Source: Aliarcobacter sp. (GTDB lineage: Bacteria > Campylobacterota > Campylobacteria > Campylobacterales > Arcobacteraceae). From it: a stretch of DNA of 64,000 nt. Each line of letters opens with the position of its first letter. Within the stretch, counting starts at the first letter, position 1. Location: positions 62,001 through 126,000 of the forward strand of contig JAQTXB010000006.1 in assembly GCA_028688995.1 (NCBI GenBank). The letters run 5' to 3'. Both the position numbers and the translations under genes were made by a program. Positions 41,966 through 54,121 of this stretch are shown here, piece after piece. The notes under the pieces were generated by a model, which was given only the letters and a program-made list of their open reading frames with translations, ran no database searches and had not been told where the DNA came from.

Positions 41966-44584
41966 ATGTTAAATGTTTTTTCAAAAATTTTTGGTACAAG
42001 AAACGATAGAGAAGTAAAACAATATAGAAAAAAAGCTCAAGAGATTACAGCTCTTGAAAGTAAATACGAAAATTTAAGTGATGAAGAGTTACAAAATGAA
42101 TTTAACAAGTTAAGACAGCTTGTACAAAAACAAGAAAAATCATTAAATGATGTTTTATTTGAGTCTTTTGCAATTACTAGAGAAGCTAGTAAAAGGGTTT
42201 TAAACATGAGACCTTATGATGTACAACTTATTGGTGCAATGGTTTTACATGAAGGAAGAATCGCAGAAATGAAAACGGGTGAAGGAAAAACACTTGTTGG
42301 TTCATTAGCCGTTGCTTTAAATGCTTTAAGTGGTGAAGGTGTTCATGTTGTAACTGTAAATGATTATCTTGCAAGCAGAGATGCAAATGAATTAAAACCT
42401 TTATATAACTTTTTAGGATTTAGCGTTGGTGCTGTTATTGGTGGATTAAGAAATGATGAAGAAAGACGAGCACAATATGCTTGTGACATCACTTATGGTA
42501 CAAACAATGAATTTGGTTTTGACTTTTTAAGAGATAATATGAATTATGATATTAACGAAAAAGTTCAAAGAGGTCACAACTTTGTAATTGTTGATGAAGT
42601 TGACTCAATTTTAATCGATGAAGCAAGAACTCCTTTAATTATTTCAGGACCAACAAATCATAAAAATTCAAATTATGTAAGAGCAAATGAAATTGCATTA
42701 AAACTTACAAAAGGTGAAATAATTGAACCTAAAAATTCTTCTGAAAAGCCAACAACTACAGGTGATTTTACAGTTGATGAAAAGAATAGAGCTGTAGTTT
42801 TAACAGAACAAGGTCATGAACACGCAGAAAAACTATTTAAAGTTGATAACCTTTATTCAATTGAAAATGCAATGCTTTCACATAGTTTAGATCAAGCATT
42901 AAAAGCAAACTATATTTTTGAAAAAGATGTTGATTATGTTGTAAAAGATAACACTGTAATTATTGTTGATGAATTTACAGGAAGATTAAGTGAAGGAAGA
43001 AGATTTAGTGAAGGTTTACACCAAGCTTTAGAAGCAAAAGAAGGTGTTGCTATTCAAGATGAATCACAAACTTTAGCTGATATTACTTTCCAAAATTATT
43101 TTAGAATGTACAAAAAACTAGCTGGTATGACAGGAACTGCTCAAACAGAAGCTACTGAGTTTGCTGAAATTTATAGATTAGATGTTGTATCAATTCCTAC
43201 AAATGTTCCTGTTCAAAGAATAGATAAAAACGACTTAATTTATAAAAGTGAAAAAGAAAAATTTGAAGCTGTTTGTAATAAAATCAAACAATTCCATGAA
43301 AAAGGACAACCTGTTCTTGTGGGAACTGCTTCTATTGAAAAATCTGAAAAATTACATGAAATTTTAGTTCAAAAGAAAATTCCTCACACAGTTTTAAATG
43401 CAAAACAACATGAAAAAGAGGGAAAAATCATCGCTGATGCTGGTCAAAAAGGTGCGGTTACAATTGCCACAAATATGGCTGGGCGAGGTGTTGATATTAA
43501 ACTTACTCAAGAAATTCTTGACCTTGGTGGATTAGCTATTATTGGAACTGAAAGACATGAATCAAGAAGAATTGATAACCAATTAAGAGGAAGATCAGGA
43601 CGTCAAGGAGATGTTGGTGAATCGCAATTTTATCTATCTTTAGAGGATAATCTTTTAAGAATTTTTGGAAGTGATAAAATCAAAGGTATCATGGAAAGAC
43701 TTGGTATTGAAGAAGGTGAACACATTGAATCAAGAATGGTTACAAGAGCTGTTGAAAATGCTCAGAAAAAAGTTGAATCAATGCACTTTGAATCAAGAAA
43801 ACATCTACTTGAATATGATGATGTTGCAAATCAACAAAGAAAAGTAATCTACTCATTTAGAAATGATTTATTAAAACCTGATTTTGATATTGATTCAAAA
43901 CTTGATGAAAATAGACTTGAATATGTACAAAATTTATTATCAAGTGCAAATATCATAAATGGAATGCCAAGTGAAGATTTTGATTATGAGTTTGTAAAAA
44001 TAAAACTTGAAGAAGAGTTAAGATTACTTGTAGATATTGAAGATATGAAATGTGATTCTTATGAAGAGTTTGAAACAAATTTAAATACATTTTTAAAAAA
44101 TGTTTATACTAGAAAAATGGAAATGGCAGCAACTGAGCAAAAAAATGAAATTGAAAGAATTTTATATCTTCAAATTTTAGATAATGCTTGGAGAGAACAT
44201 TTATATTCAATGGATACTTTAAAAGCTGGAATTGGTCTTAGAGGTTATAACCAAAAAGATCCATTAGTTGAGTATAAAAAAGAGTCTTATAATATGTTTA
44301 TTGAATTAATTGCAAACATTAAACATGAAATTATCAAAATACTATTTACGATTCAACTTCAAAGCCATGAAGATAAACAAAAAGAGCAAGAAGCAATCGC
44401 TAGAATGAAAGAACAAATGGAAGAAGCAACAGAACATATTACAACAAATGTTGCTCAAGAAGCAGTTAGAAATAGCGATAGAAAAATTGCTAGAAATGAA
44501 GATTGTCCTTGTGGAAGTGGTCTAAAATATAAACATTGTTGTGGAAAAAGTGGTCCAAAAATTGGTTTAGCTGCAGGAAATTAA
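41966..44584 (+). CDS. secA: Preprotein translocase ATPase SecA
   Basis: 872-residue SecA. Walker [13 protein letters not shown] is near residue 101, [13 protein letters not shown] (Walker B/DEAD) near 208, and helicase motif RGSGRQGD-type [18 protein letters not shown] near 545. The C-terminal zinc-binding motif [13 protein letters not shown] is near 847. It drives preproteins through SecYEG with ATP. The downstream permease gene starts 1 bp after the stop and is likely co-transcribed. Ribosome site AAAAGGAACTAA. Confidence 0.97.
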   Translation: MLNVFSKIFGTRNDREVKQYRKKAQEITALESKYENLSDEELQNEFNKLRQLVQKQEKSLNDVLFESFAITREASKRVLNMRPYDVQLIGAMVLHEGRIAEMKTGEGKTLVGSLAVALNALSGEGVHVVTVNDYLASRDANELKPLYNFLGFSVGAVIGGLRNDEERRAQYACDITYGTNNEFGFDFLRDNMNYDINEKVQRGHNFVIVDEVDSILIDEARTPLIISGPTNHKNSNYVRANEIALKLTKGEIIEPKNSSEKPTTTGDFTVDEKNRAVVLTEQGHEHAEKLFKVDNLYSIENAMLSHSLDQALKANYIFEKDVDYVVKDNTVIIVDEFTGRLSEGRRFSEGLHQALEAKEGVAIQDESQTLADITFQNYFRMYKKLAGMTGTAQTEATEFAEIYRLDVVSIPTNVPVQRIDKNDLIYKSEKEKFEAVCNKIKQFHEKGQPVLVGTASIEKSEKLHEILVQKKIPHTVLNAKQHEKEGKIIADAGQKGAVTIATNMAGRGVDIKLTQEILDLGGLAIIGTERHESRRIDNQLRGRSGRQGDVGESQFYLSLEDNLLRIFGSDKIKGIMERLGIEEGEHIESRMVTRAVENAQKKVESMHFESRKHLLEYDDVANQQRKVIYSFRNDLLKPDFDIDSKLDENRLEYVQNLLSSANIINGMPSEDFDYEFVKIKLEEELRLLVDIEDMKCDSYEEFETNLNTFLKNVYTRKMEMAATEQKNEIERILYLQILDNAWREHLYSMDTLKAGIGLRGYNQKDPLVEYKKESYNMFIELIANIKHEIIKILFTIQLQSHEDKQKEQEAIARMKEQMEEATEHITTNVAQEAVRNSDRKIARNEDCPCGSGLKYKHCCGKSGPKIGLAAGN

Positions 44585-44585
44585 T

Positions 44586-45791
44586 TTGAATAAAAAATTA
44601 GTAAATTTTATTGTAAAAAAATATTTAAGATTTGACAAAAAAAATCCTTTTATATCTATAAGTGCCATTTTGGCATTTATAGGTGTTTCTATTGGTGTAA
44701 TGGTTTTAATTCTTTCTATGGCTATTATGAATGGTACTGCAAAAGAGTTTGAACGAAAACTTTTTACTATGAATTATCCTTTAACAATCTATCCAAGAGG
44801 TAACAGTACTTCTTTAGATGAAAGTTTATTAAATAAACTTCAAAAAGATTTCCCTTATTTGAAATTCTCTCCTTTTGTTTCATCACAAGCTATTATTCAA
44901 AGTGGTGATAGTATGAGTGGTGGTATGCTTTTTGGAATAAATCCACAAAGTGAAGCAGCAATAAATCCTATTTATAAAGAAGCTTTAGGAAATCTAACCC
45001 CTGATAAATTTGATGTAATTACAGGTTCTGGAATATCTGATAAATTGCTTTTAAATCCTGGGGCTAAAACAACTCTGTATTTTACAGAACTAAATCCGAC
45101 TGGTTTTTCAATGATGCCAAAAATGAAAAGATTTACTTATATAAATTCTTTTACATCTGGACTTAATGCTTATGATAAAGCTTATATGTATACTTCAATA
45201 GAAGCTTTACAAACTTTATTAAACAAAGAAGCTGGTTCATTTGATGGAATTCATATTTATTCTGAAGATGCTTTTGCAGATATTGAGAAATTAAAAAAAT
45301 ATCTAGGAAATAGAGCTTCTATTGTTGGATGGTGGCAACAAAATGGTAACTTCTTTGCTGCAATGAAAATGGAAAAAACAGCTTTATTTATAGTATTAAT
45401 GCTTATTATTTTAGTTGCTTCATTAAATATTATCTCTTCACTTCTAATGACTGTAATGAGTAGAAGAAAAGAAATTGCCCTACTTTTATCAATGGGAGCA
45501 ACAAGCAAAGAGATTAAATCAATATTCTTAAGAGTTGGAACAATTATAGGATTTTCAGGAATTTTAACGGGAATTGTTTTAGGATTCTTTGGATATTGGT
45601 TATTAAATAATTTTGACATTGTTACTCTTCCAGCAGATGTTTATGGAAGTGCAAAATTGCCTCTTGATTTAGCAATGGGTGACTTTTTATCTATTGTTTT
45701 TGGTGCAATTATAATTGTACTTGTTTCATCTTATTATCCAGCTTCTAAAGCTACAAAAATTGATGTAATTGACGTTTTACGAAATGAATAA
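44586..45791 (+). CDS. LolC/LolE-like ABC transporter permease
   Basis: 401-residue FtsX/MacB-type permease: N-terminal helix (about 23-45), a periplasmic domain (about 50-265) and three C-terminal helices (about 270-295, 320-345 and 370-390), ending SYYPASKATKIDVIDVLRNE, the family C-terminus. N-terminal IVKKYLRFDKKNPFISISAILAFIGVSIGVMVLILSMAIMNG is close to LolC/LolE. It starts with TTG one base after the secA stop. With LolA nearby it likely forms the lipoprotein release complex; the LolD ATPase is not in the window. Confidence 0.87.
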   Translation: MNKKLVNFIVKKYLRFDKKNPFISISAILAFIGVSIGVMVLILSMAIMNGTAKEFERKLFTMNYPLTIYPRGNSTSLDESLLNKLQKDFPYLKFSPFVSSQAIIQSGDSMSGGMLFGINPQSEAAINPIYKEALGNLTPDKFDVITGSGISDKLLLNPGAKTTLYFTELNPTGFSMMPKMKRFTYINSFTSGLNAYDKAYMYTSIEALQTLLNKEAGSFDGIHIYSEDAFADIEKLKKYLGNRASIVGWWQQNGNFFAAMKMEKTALFIVLMLIILVASLNIISSLLMTVMSRRKEIALLLSMGATSKEIKSIFLRVGTIIGFSGILTGIVLGFFGYWLLNNFDIVTLPADVYGSAKLPLDLAMGDFLSIVFGAIIIVLVSSYYPASKATKIDVIDVLRNE

Positions 45792-45819
45792 AATAAGCCT
45801 TTATTTTAAAGGCTTATTT
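45791..45819. terminator. Bidirectional terminator after the LolC/E-like gene
   Basis: AAATAAGCCTTTA (45791-45803) and TAAAGGCTTATTT (45807-45819) form a perfect 13-bp stem with a 3-nt loop. It lies between convergent genes; the last codons of the YhdP-like gene are inside. Confidence 0.85.
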
Positions 45820-48752
45820 ACTATTTGACTCTCTTTATTTTTTATCTCTTCTTCTGGATCTTTACCCATAATAAAATCAAAAAGTTTTACAGGTGAATTT
45901 AATATTCTTTTACCTATATTCACAGGCGCAGTTATAGTATCTTTTGTAAGATTAGTTGAAAGTTCTGGATTATCTAAACTTCCATTAAGATTAACTTCTG
46001 TTTCAACTCTATTATTATCACCTAATAAAACATAATTCACAACGGGAATCATTCCAACAATTTTTGAATAATCTTTTAAAAATATAAGTTTAATAGTTGA
46101 GTCTAACATCATTGTATTTAAGTCAATTTGCCCTCTTCCATCAAAATCAATACCATTTCCAATTGTAAGCAATTTTTTTACATCTAATAGATTTTTTTCT
46201 TTACTATAATTAAACTCTATATTACCATTAACAATTTTATATGCAGTAAGATTAAATCCTGAGTTTGTAGCCATTCCAACAACAGAAGGAATAGCCAATA
46301 ATGGATTAATTAATCCTGGAGAAGTTTGAATAAATATTAAAAGATTATTTAAAATTGCTAAATCTTTAATATTACTATTTTCAATTATTATTTTTCCATT
46401 CAAGTTATCAATAGTACCACTTGCATGTAATAATATATTTCCACCTTCAAATATATGTTTATCAAAAACTGCATTAATAAACTCATCACTTAAATTATTT
46501 GAAAATACATCAATCTTTTTATCTTTTGATTCTTTAAAAGTTATATTTGTAAGTTTATGATCCAAACTAATAAATTTACTATCATCTCTTACTCTAACTT
46601 CAAAATTATCACTTAAAAGTTTATATTTTTCATTTATAATAATATTTGAATTTTTACCTTTTATAGTAATCTCTTTATATTTATTTTCATCAATTTTTTC
46701 ACTATCTGAACTCGAATAATATAAGTTATATCCATCTACATATAAAGATACGGCATCTTTTTTTAACTCTAAAATCAAATCTTTATTTTTAGTTTCTATC
46801 GATGTTAAACCATTTTTTATACTTCCAATTAAACTTAAACTATTGATTTTATCATTATTCTTTCTAATTGGTAAATTAAGTTCTTTTACATCTACTTCAA
46901 AATTAATTGCTTTATTTAATATAGAAATTTTTCCTTTTTCTAAATGATAAATATCACTTCCAACTTTTAATTTACTATTTAATAAATTTATATTCATATC
47001 TTGTTGTAAACCACTATTTTGAAGTTTTGAATCTACCATAACATCTAAATTTCGTAAATATATATTTAATTTATCAGCTATTTCTATTTTTAAATCTTCA
47101 TCTTTTGATGAAACAGTAGTTTTACCATCTTCAATTTTTCCATTTATATCAAGGGAATCAATATTTTTATTATCCCTTTGAATTGGTAAATCAAGACCTT
47201 TTATAAAAGCATTAAAACTCATATTTTTTTCATCTTTTATTTGTAAAGTTATATTTCCTTCTTTAATTGAAGTATCTTTTAAAAGTTTTGAATATGGATA
47301 AATTTTTGATAAATCGTCAATATTTACATTAATTAAATCAGCTACTTCAATTTTTGTTCCTAAATCTTTTAATAAAATAGTTACTTGTTTATTAAAATCC
47401 ATTTCTAAATTTGTCTGTTTATTTTTAATATCTACAATGCTTTCATTATTATCTTTTTTAATTAAAAAAGATTTTATATTTGCATCTCCTGAAGATTTCA
47501 AAGTTTTTGTATCAAGATTTATATTTACAACAGCATCAATCATATTTTTATATTTAAAATCACTATTTTTTATCTCTATCATTGAATCATTTAAAATAAC
47601 TTCACCTTTTTTACTATCAAAAGTGAAATTATTTATAGAAATTTGTGCATCATTTAGAAAAAACTCTCCATAAGTTGACATATGTTTTTTGCTATCATAT
47701 GGAAATTTCATAAGTAAAGAAGCTTGTGTATTTCCACTTTTTTGAATTAATGGAAGATTAATTTTATAAGCTTTTAGAATATCTAAAATATCTTTATCTA
47801 ATTTACTATTTGCTTTTATAAATACATCAACTTGACCTTTTTCTTCACTTGTTAAATTATGAATTGTTACATAACTTCCAGCTAGGCTTTTATTTTTAAA
47901 AGTTGGCTCTATTAAATTAAAATCTAATTTATCATTTTTGAATGAAATATCTAAACTTTTTGTATTCACAACATCTACATCTTTATGAAATCTAATTTTT
48001 GCCTCTTTTATTTGTGCTTTACCTTGTAGAGAACTTTCAATAATATGATTGTTTTTTAAATCATATTCTCCATAAAATTCTTGAAGTTTTATATCACCTT
48101 CAACATTATCATACATCCAAGCTTCAGCAACTTCATCTAATCTTAGAAATTTTTTCAAAAATTTTAAACTTTTAAAAGGCTCACTTACTAAATAAAATTT
48201 TGCAAGATCTTTAGTCATTTCAACATTAATACTACTTTGAATATCTTGATAATAAAACTTTCCATAATAATTTAATTTTTCATTAAAATAATCGATTTTA
48301 ATTTTTCCATCAAGTAATAAATCCACATCTTTTAAATATAAAGAATAAAGTTCAAACACCACTTGATTCGAGATTACATCAATTTTTGAAGAGAGATTAA
48401 CGTATTTGTTATCTAAATATAAAATTTCATCATTTAAAACTATTTCAAACTCATTATCATCTATTTTTAACTTATTTATTCTTATCTCTTGGAATAATTT
48501 TAAAACTTTAGGAAGTAATTCTATATTCTTTTTTAAATCCTCAAAAGAGTTTGTAGTTTGAGTCTTTTTTGATTTATATTCGATATTTTCAATATTCAAA
48601 ATAAGTTTTTTATCGATTTTAATATAGAATTGCGAAACTAAAATATTTGAAAAAGAAAAAGAGTCTATTTTTATGCCAGAATACAGAAATGAGAAAAGCG
48701 ATATTGTTATTAAAAAAAGAAAAAGAAAAGCAAATTTAATTGTCTTCAACAT
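45801..48752 (-). CDS. Large AsmA/YhdP-like envelope protein
   Basis: 983-residue protein with one N-terminal transmembrane helix (about 8-26) and a very long repetitive beta-rich periplasmic region. It ends in an AsmA-like C-terminal domain (FDGRGQIDLNTMMLDSTIKL, IPVVNYVLLGDNNRVETEVNLNGSLDNPELS). This is the layout of YhdP/TamB-type bridge proteins that move phospholipids between membranes. Internal repeats of the form KINSLSLIGSIKNGLTSIETKN and SLDINGKIEDGKTTVSSKD show duplicated modules. The ATG is supported by AAGGAT upstream. Its 5' end overlaps the divergent mltG by 80 bp. Confidence 0.8.
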   Translation of the reverse strand: MLKTIKFAFLFLFLITISLFSFLYSGIKIDSFSFSNILVSQFYIKIDKKLILNIENIEYKSKKTQTTNSFEDLKKNIELLPKVLKLFQEIRINKLKIDDNEFEIVLNDEILYLDNKYVNLSSKIDVISNQVVFELYSLYLKDVDLLLDGKIKIDYFNEKLNYYGKFYYQDIQSSINVEMTKDLAKFYLVSEPFKSLKFLKKFLRLDEVAEAWMYDNVEGDIKLQEFYGEYDLKNNHIIESSLQGKAQIKEAKIRFHKDVDVVNTKSLDISFKNDKLDFNLIEPTFKNKSLAGSYVTIHNLTSEEKGQVDVFIKANSKLDKDILDILKAYKINLPLIQKSGNTQASLLMKFPYDSKKHMSTYGEFFLNDAQISINNFTFDSKKGEVILNDSMIEIKNSDFKYKNMIDAVVNINLDTKTLKSSGDANIKSFLIKKDNNESIVDIKNKQTNLEMDFNKQVTILLKDLGTKIEVADLINVNIDDLSKIYPYSKLLKDTSIKEGNITLQIKDEKNMSFNAFIKGLDLPIQRDNKNIDSLDINGKIEDGKTTVSSKDEDLKIEIADKLNIYLRNLDVMVDSKLQNSGLQQDMNINLLNSKLKVGSDIYHLEKGKISILNKAINFEVDVKELNLPIRKNNDKINSLSLIGSIKNGLTSIETKNKDLILELKKDAVSLYVDGYNLYYSSSDSEKIDENKYKEITIKGKNSNIIINEKYKLLSDNFEVRVRDDSKFISLDHKLTNITFKESKDKKIDVFSNNLSDEFINAVFDKHIFEGGNILLHASGTIDNLNGKIIIENSNIKDLAILNNLLIFIQTSPGLINPLLAIPSVVGMATNSGFNLTAYKIVNGNIEFNYSKEKNLLDVKKLLTIGNGIDFDGRGQIDLNTMMLDSTIKLIFLKDYSKIVGMIPVVNYVLLGDNNRVETEVNLNGSLDNPELSTNLTKDTITAPVNIGKRILNSPVKLFDFIMGKDPEEEIKNKESQIVNKPLK

Positions 48753-49794
48753 TATAGAATTTATCCTTGTTTGTTTTATTGCCGTATTGTTTTATGGAAC
48801 AACGTCAATTACTTCTACAAAAGTATTGTATATTCCTAAAGGTAGTACTAGTTATATTATATCATACTTAAATACAAATGGTTTCGAAATGGGAGTTGTA
48901 GATGAATTAATGATTAAATCTATGGGTTATGTTCAAAGTGGTTGGATAGATATAAATGAAAATAAATTAACAAGACTTGATTTTATTTATAAATTAATTA
49001 CATCAAAAGCAGCACTTAAAAGTATTACTTTAATTCCAGGGGAAACTTCATATATTTTCCTTAAAAAGTTAGCTGTAGAGTTTAATCTATCTGAAGAAAA
49101 ATTAACTGAATTATATAAACAATATGCGTATAAGGCTGATGGAAATATTTTAGCTGATACATATATGTTACCAATTGGAATGAAAGAAGACTATATGATT
49201 TTTTATCTATTTTCACAAACAAATAAAAAATATGAAGAGTTTTCAAAAAAGATATTTGGTTATTATGATAAAAGAAAATGGTTTAATTACCTAAGTTTAG
49301 CCTCTGTTATACAAAAAGAAGCAGCAACAACAAATGAAATGCCAATTGTTGCAAGTGTTATTCATAATAGATTAAAAAAAGGTATGAAACTTCAAATGGA
49401 TGGAACTTTAAATTATGGAGAGTATTCAAATACTGTTGTAACTGCTGATAGAATTAGAGATGATAATACAACATATAATACTTATAAAAATCCAAGTCTT
49501 CCATCTGATCCTGTTTGTGCTGTAAGTTTAGATGCAATTAAAGCTGGGATTTTTCCTGTAAAAAGTGATTATATCTATTTTGTAAGGGACAATAGAACTG
49601 GTCTTCATAAATTTGCAAGTACTTTTGAACAACATCAAGCTAATATAAATGCAAATGTAGGAGTTGCAAAAACTTATACAAAAGTTAAAACAGATGAGAC
49701 ACAAATTGATGCTGAAGCTGAAAATATCATGAAAACTGATGTAACAAAACAAAAACCCGTATCAATAAAAGATTTATTTAATAATATAAATTAA
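48673..49794 (+). CDS. mltG: Endolytic murein transglycosylase MltG
   Basis: 373-residue YceG/MltG-family protein: short basic cytoplasmic tail, transmembrane helix (about 26-48), LysM-like region, and catalytic YceG domain with ASVIQKEAATTNEMPIVASVIHNRL. The catalytic Glu near 217 and NRLKKGMKLQMD are conserved, as are YNTYKNPSLPSDPVCAVSLDAI. It cleaves nascent glycan chains to set their length. The start overlaps the 5' end of the divergent YhdP-like gene by 80 bp; no better start exists downstream because the cytoplasmic tail is needed. The AAAGAG ribosome site is modest. Confidence 0.92.
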   Translation: MPEYRNEKSDIVIKKRKRKANLIVFNIIEFILVCFIAVLFYGTTSITSTKVLYIPKGSTSYIISYLNTNGFEMGVVDELMIKSMGYVQSGWIDINENKLTRLDFIYKLITSKAALKSITLIPGETSYIFLKKLAVEFNLSEEKLTELYKQYAYKADGNILADTYMLPIGMKEDYMIFYLFSQTNKKYEEFSKKIFGYYDKRKWFNYLSLASVIQKEAATTNEMPIVASVIHNRLKKGMKLQMDGTLNYGEYSNTVVTADRIRDDNTTYNTYKNPSLPSDPVCAVSLDAIKAGIFPVKSDYIYFVRDNRTGLHKFASTFEQHQANINANVGVAKTYTKVKTDETQIDAEAENIMKTDVTKQKPVSIKDLFNNIN

Positions 49795-49800
49795 TAAACT

Positions 49801-49831
49801 TGTGAAAATTTGAAACAATCAAATTTTCACA
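49801..49831 (+). terminator. Hairpin terminator after mltG
   Basis: TGTGAAAATTTGA (49801-49813) and TCAAATTTTCACA (49819-49831) form a perfect 13-bp stem with a 5-nt loop. The next 85 bp contain the icd promoter region. Confidence 0.8.
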
Positions 49832-49896
49832 TCCCAAATATATCGAACTTTCAATTTCCTTAAACTCAAATTTGGCTATTGTGTTGCTAACATTAA

Positions 49897-52110
<2,214 letters not shown>

Positions 52111-52124
52111 TATTTCCACATTTT

Positions 52125-52151
52125 AAAAGAGAAGATTTTTTCTTCTCTTTT
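52125..52151 (+). terminator. Hairpin terminator after icd
   Basis: AAAAGAGAAGA (52125-52135) and TCTTCTCTTTT (52141-52151) form an 11-bp stem with a TTTTT loop followed by further T residues. Confidence 0.85.
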
Positions 52152-52352
52152 TCCTCTAAAAAACTTATTTTTTACACTCATCTTCTTCTTTATACTAAGA
52201 GATACACCGTTATATTATTTTAATATATAAATTGTCATCATAAAACAGAAAAATATATAATATTTTACCTCTAAACGATTTATAACCCTTCTTTAGATAA
52301 AATATCGCCCTTTATGAAAACAGAAAAAAACTAATAAATTTAGGTTGAAAAT
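52152..52352. other. Leader region of the glutamate mutase operon
   Basis: About 200 bp, very A+T-rich, with no gene. I looked for a cobalamin riboswitch (B12 box and long stem structure) because the operon encodes a B12 enzyme, and see none. Promoter elements cannot be assigned with confidence. Confidence 0.4.
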
Positions 52353-52760
52353 ATGAAAGTAGTTACAGGAGTAGTTGGTAACGATATACATGTGGTTGCG
52401 AATAGACTTATTGATATATCATTACAAGCAAGAGGATTTGAAGTATTTAATCTAGGTGTTAATACATACCTTGAAGAGTTTATTGATGCAGTAATTGAAA
52501 CAAATGCTGATGTATTACTTATATCTTCACTAAATGGTGAAGCTGAGGGTTGGTGTAGAGAACTTGCCGTTTTAAAATCAAAATATAAAAATTTAAAAGA
52601 TGTTGTATTTATGATAGGTGGAAACCTAGCTGTTGGTGAGGGAGATGCAAGTGTACTTGTTCCAAAATTCAAAAACTATGGTTTTGATTTAGTATTCCAC
52701 CAAGTTGACTTAAATACTGGTCTTGATGAATTAGAAAAATATTTAAGAGAGAGAAAATGA
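52353..52760 (+). CDS. glmS: Glutamate mutase sigma (S) subunit, B12-binding
   Basis: 135-residue B12-binding subunit of methylaspartate (glutamate) mutase. The Rossmann-like fold motifs are NDIHVVANRL (Asp11, His13; the His that ligands cobalt), ISSLNGEAEG (Ser58-Leu60) and GGNLAVG (Gly89-Gly90). The usual motif is DxHxxG; here residue 16 is Ala. Family motif positions otherwise match in spacing. With subunit E it interconverts L-glutamate and threo-3-methyl-L-aspartate. The stop overlaps the E subunit start by 4 nt. This is not the unrelated glmS (glucosamine synthase). Confidence 0.9.
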   Translation: MKVVTGVVGNDIHVVANRLIDISLQARGFEVFNLGVNTYLEEFIDAVIETNADVLLISSLNGEAEGWCRELAVLKSKYKNLKDVVFMIGGNLAVGEGDASVLVPKFKNYGFDLVFHQVDLNTGLDELEKYLRERK

Positions 52761-54121
52761 GTTTACTTCAAGAAGAAAGAAACATAATCGTTCAAAATAA
52801 ATACGCAGATAATTTTGATTTTGCAGAAATTGAAGAGTTTATCAAAGGTGCTTCAAAAAATCTATTTATTTCACATCATTTTAAAAACAAAAAAAAGATG
52901 TTAGTTCAGCCAAGAGGTGGATTCCCAACTTATAAAAAAATGTTTTCACTTTATGAGTTTTTCGTAGATGCAAATGTTGATGTACTACCATGTACAATTG
53001 ATTCAAATACAAGATTAAATGACTACGCAACAAGTGCAAAAATGTTAAAACTTTCAGAAGAAAATGAAGTTGATATGTTAAATGGTTACCCACTTGTAAA
53101 TCATGGATATAGAACATCTAGAAAAATGATGACTCACTTTGATAAACCAATTAGTTTACGACATGGAACTCCTGATGCTAGACTTTTAATTGAAACAGCA
53201 CTAGCTTCTGGAATTTTTGAAATTGAAGGTGGTCCAATTACTTACCTTTTACCCTACTCTAAAAATTTCCCATTAGATAAAGCATTTATGTATTGGAAAT
53301 ATGTAGAAAGAATTTGTGCAAACTACTCAAAACTAAATGAACCAATTAATAGAGAATCGTTTGGACCATTAACAGCAACTTTAGTGCCTCCATGTATTAC
53401 TATTGTTATTCAAATTTGTGAAATGCTTTTATCACTTGAAGAGGGAGTAAAATCTTTTTCTGTTTCATTCTCACAAACAGGTTCAATGATTCAAGATATT
53501 GTTACTGCAAATGTTTTAAGAAAAATGGCAAAACATTATGCAGAAAAAATTGGATGTGGTGATGCGATGATAAATTTAGTTTACCATCAATGGATGGGAG
53601 CATTTCCATCAAACAAAGATTATTCTGAATCATTAATTAATACTTCAACTGTAATTGCTTCAATGGTAAGAGCCGATAAAATCATCACAAAAACAAGAGA
53701 TGAAGCTTTTGGTATTCCAACACGTGAATCAAATGCAAAAACAGTTGCAAATACTCAATATACATTAAGAATGTTACAAGGTATTCCAAATATCTCTGAT
53801 GAACAAGAAGAAGAAATTGTAACAAGTGAAGTAATGTCTATTATGGAAGCTGTATTTAATGACAAAGCTGACACTTTATGGAGAAAAGTATTTAACTCTA
53901 TAAAATCAGGAATTATTGATGTTCCTTATTCTCCACATATTATTAACCACAATGAAGTTGTAACTGTAAGAGATAAAAACAAAAATATTAGAATCATTAA
54001 AAAAGGAAATCTTCCAATTTCTGATAGATGTTTTGAATATGAAAAAGCACAATGTGATTTAAACAAAGATGCTTCATCAATAGTAAATGATATTATCCAT
54101 GATATAGGAATTATGCAATGA
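52757..54121 (+). CDS. glmE: Glutamate mutase epsilon (E) subunit
   Basis: 454-residue catalytic TIM-barrel subunit. Substrate-binding arginine segments are visible: VQPRGGFPTYKK near residue 54, CTIDSNTRLND near 90, and SLRHGTPDARLL near 135-142, plus EIEGGPITYLLPY carrying the conserved Glu. The motif set is that of GlmE/MutE, with the Arg cluster that holds glutamate carboxylates. It abstracts H by the adenosyl radical produced from the S subunit. Overlaps of 4 nt on both sides couple it to S and L. Confidence 0.93.
   Translation: MSLLQEERNIIVQNKYADNFDFAEIEEFIKGASKNLFISHHFKNKKKMLVQPRGGFPTYKKMFSLYEFFVDANVDVLPCTIDSNTRLNDYATSAKMLKLSEENEVDMLNGYPLVNHGYRTSRKMMTHFDKPISLRHGTPDARLLIETALASGIFEIEGGPITYLLPYSKNFPLDKAFMYWKYVERICANYSKLNEPINRESFGPLTATLVPPCITIVIQICEMLLSLEEGVKSFSVSFSQTGSMIQDIVTANVLRKMAKHYAEKIGCGDAMINLVYHQWMGAFPSNKDYSESLINTSTVIASMVRADKIITKTRDEAFGIPTRESNAKTVANTQYTLRMLQGIPNISDEQEEEIVTSEVMSIMEAVFNDKADTLWRKVFNSIKSGIIDVPYSPHIINHNEVVTVRDKNKNIRIIKKGNLPISDRCFEYEKAQCDLNKDASSIVNDIIHDIGIMQ

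Noticed and set aside
52152..52352. Cobalamin riboswitch before the glutamate mutase operon
   Set aside because: No B12-box-like conserved segment or long structured leader was found by eye.
52340..52672. Minus-strand frame opposite the glutamate mutase S gene
   Set aside because: It is a shadow; the plus strand has B12-binding motifs and operon overlaps.
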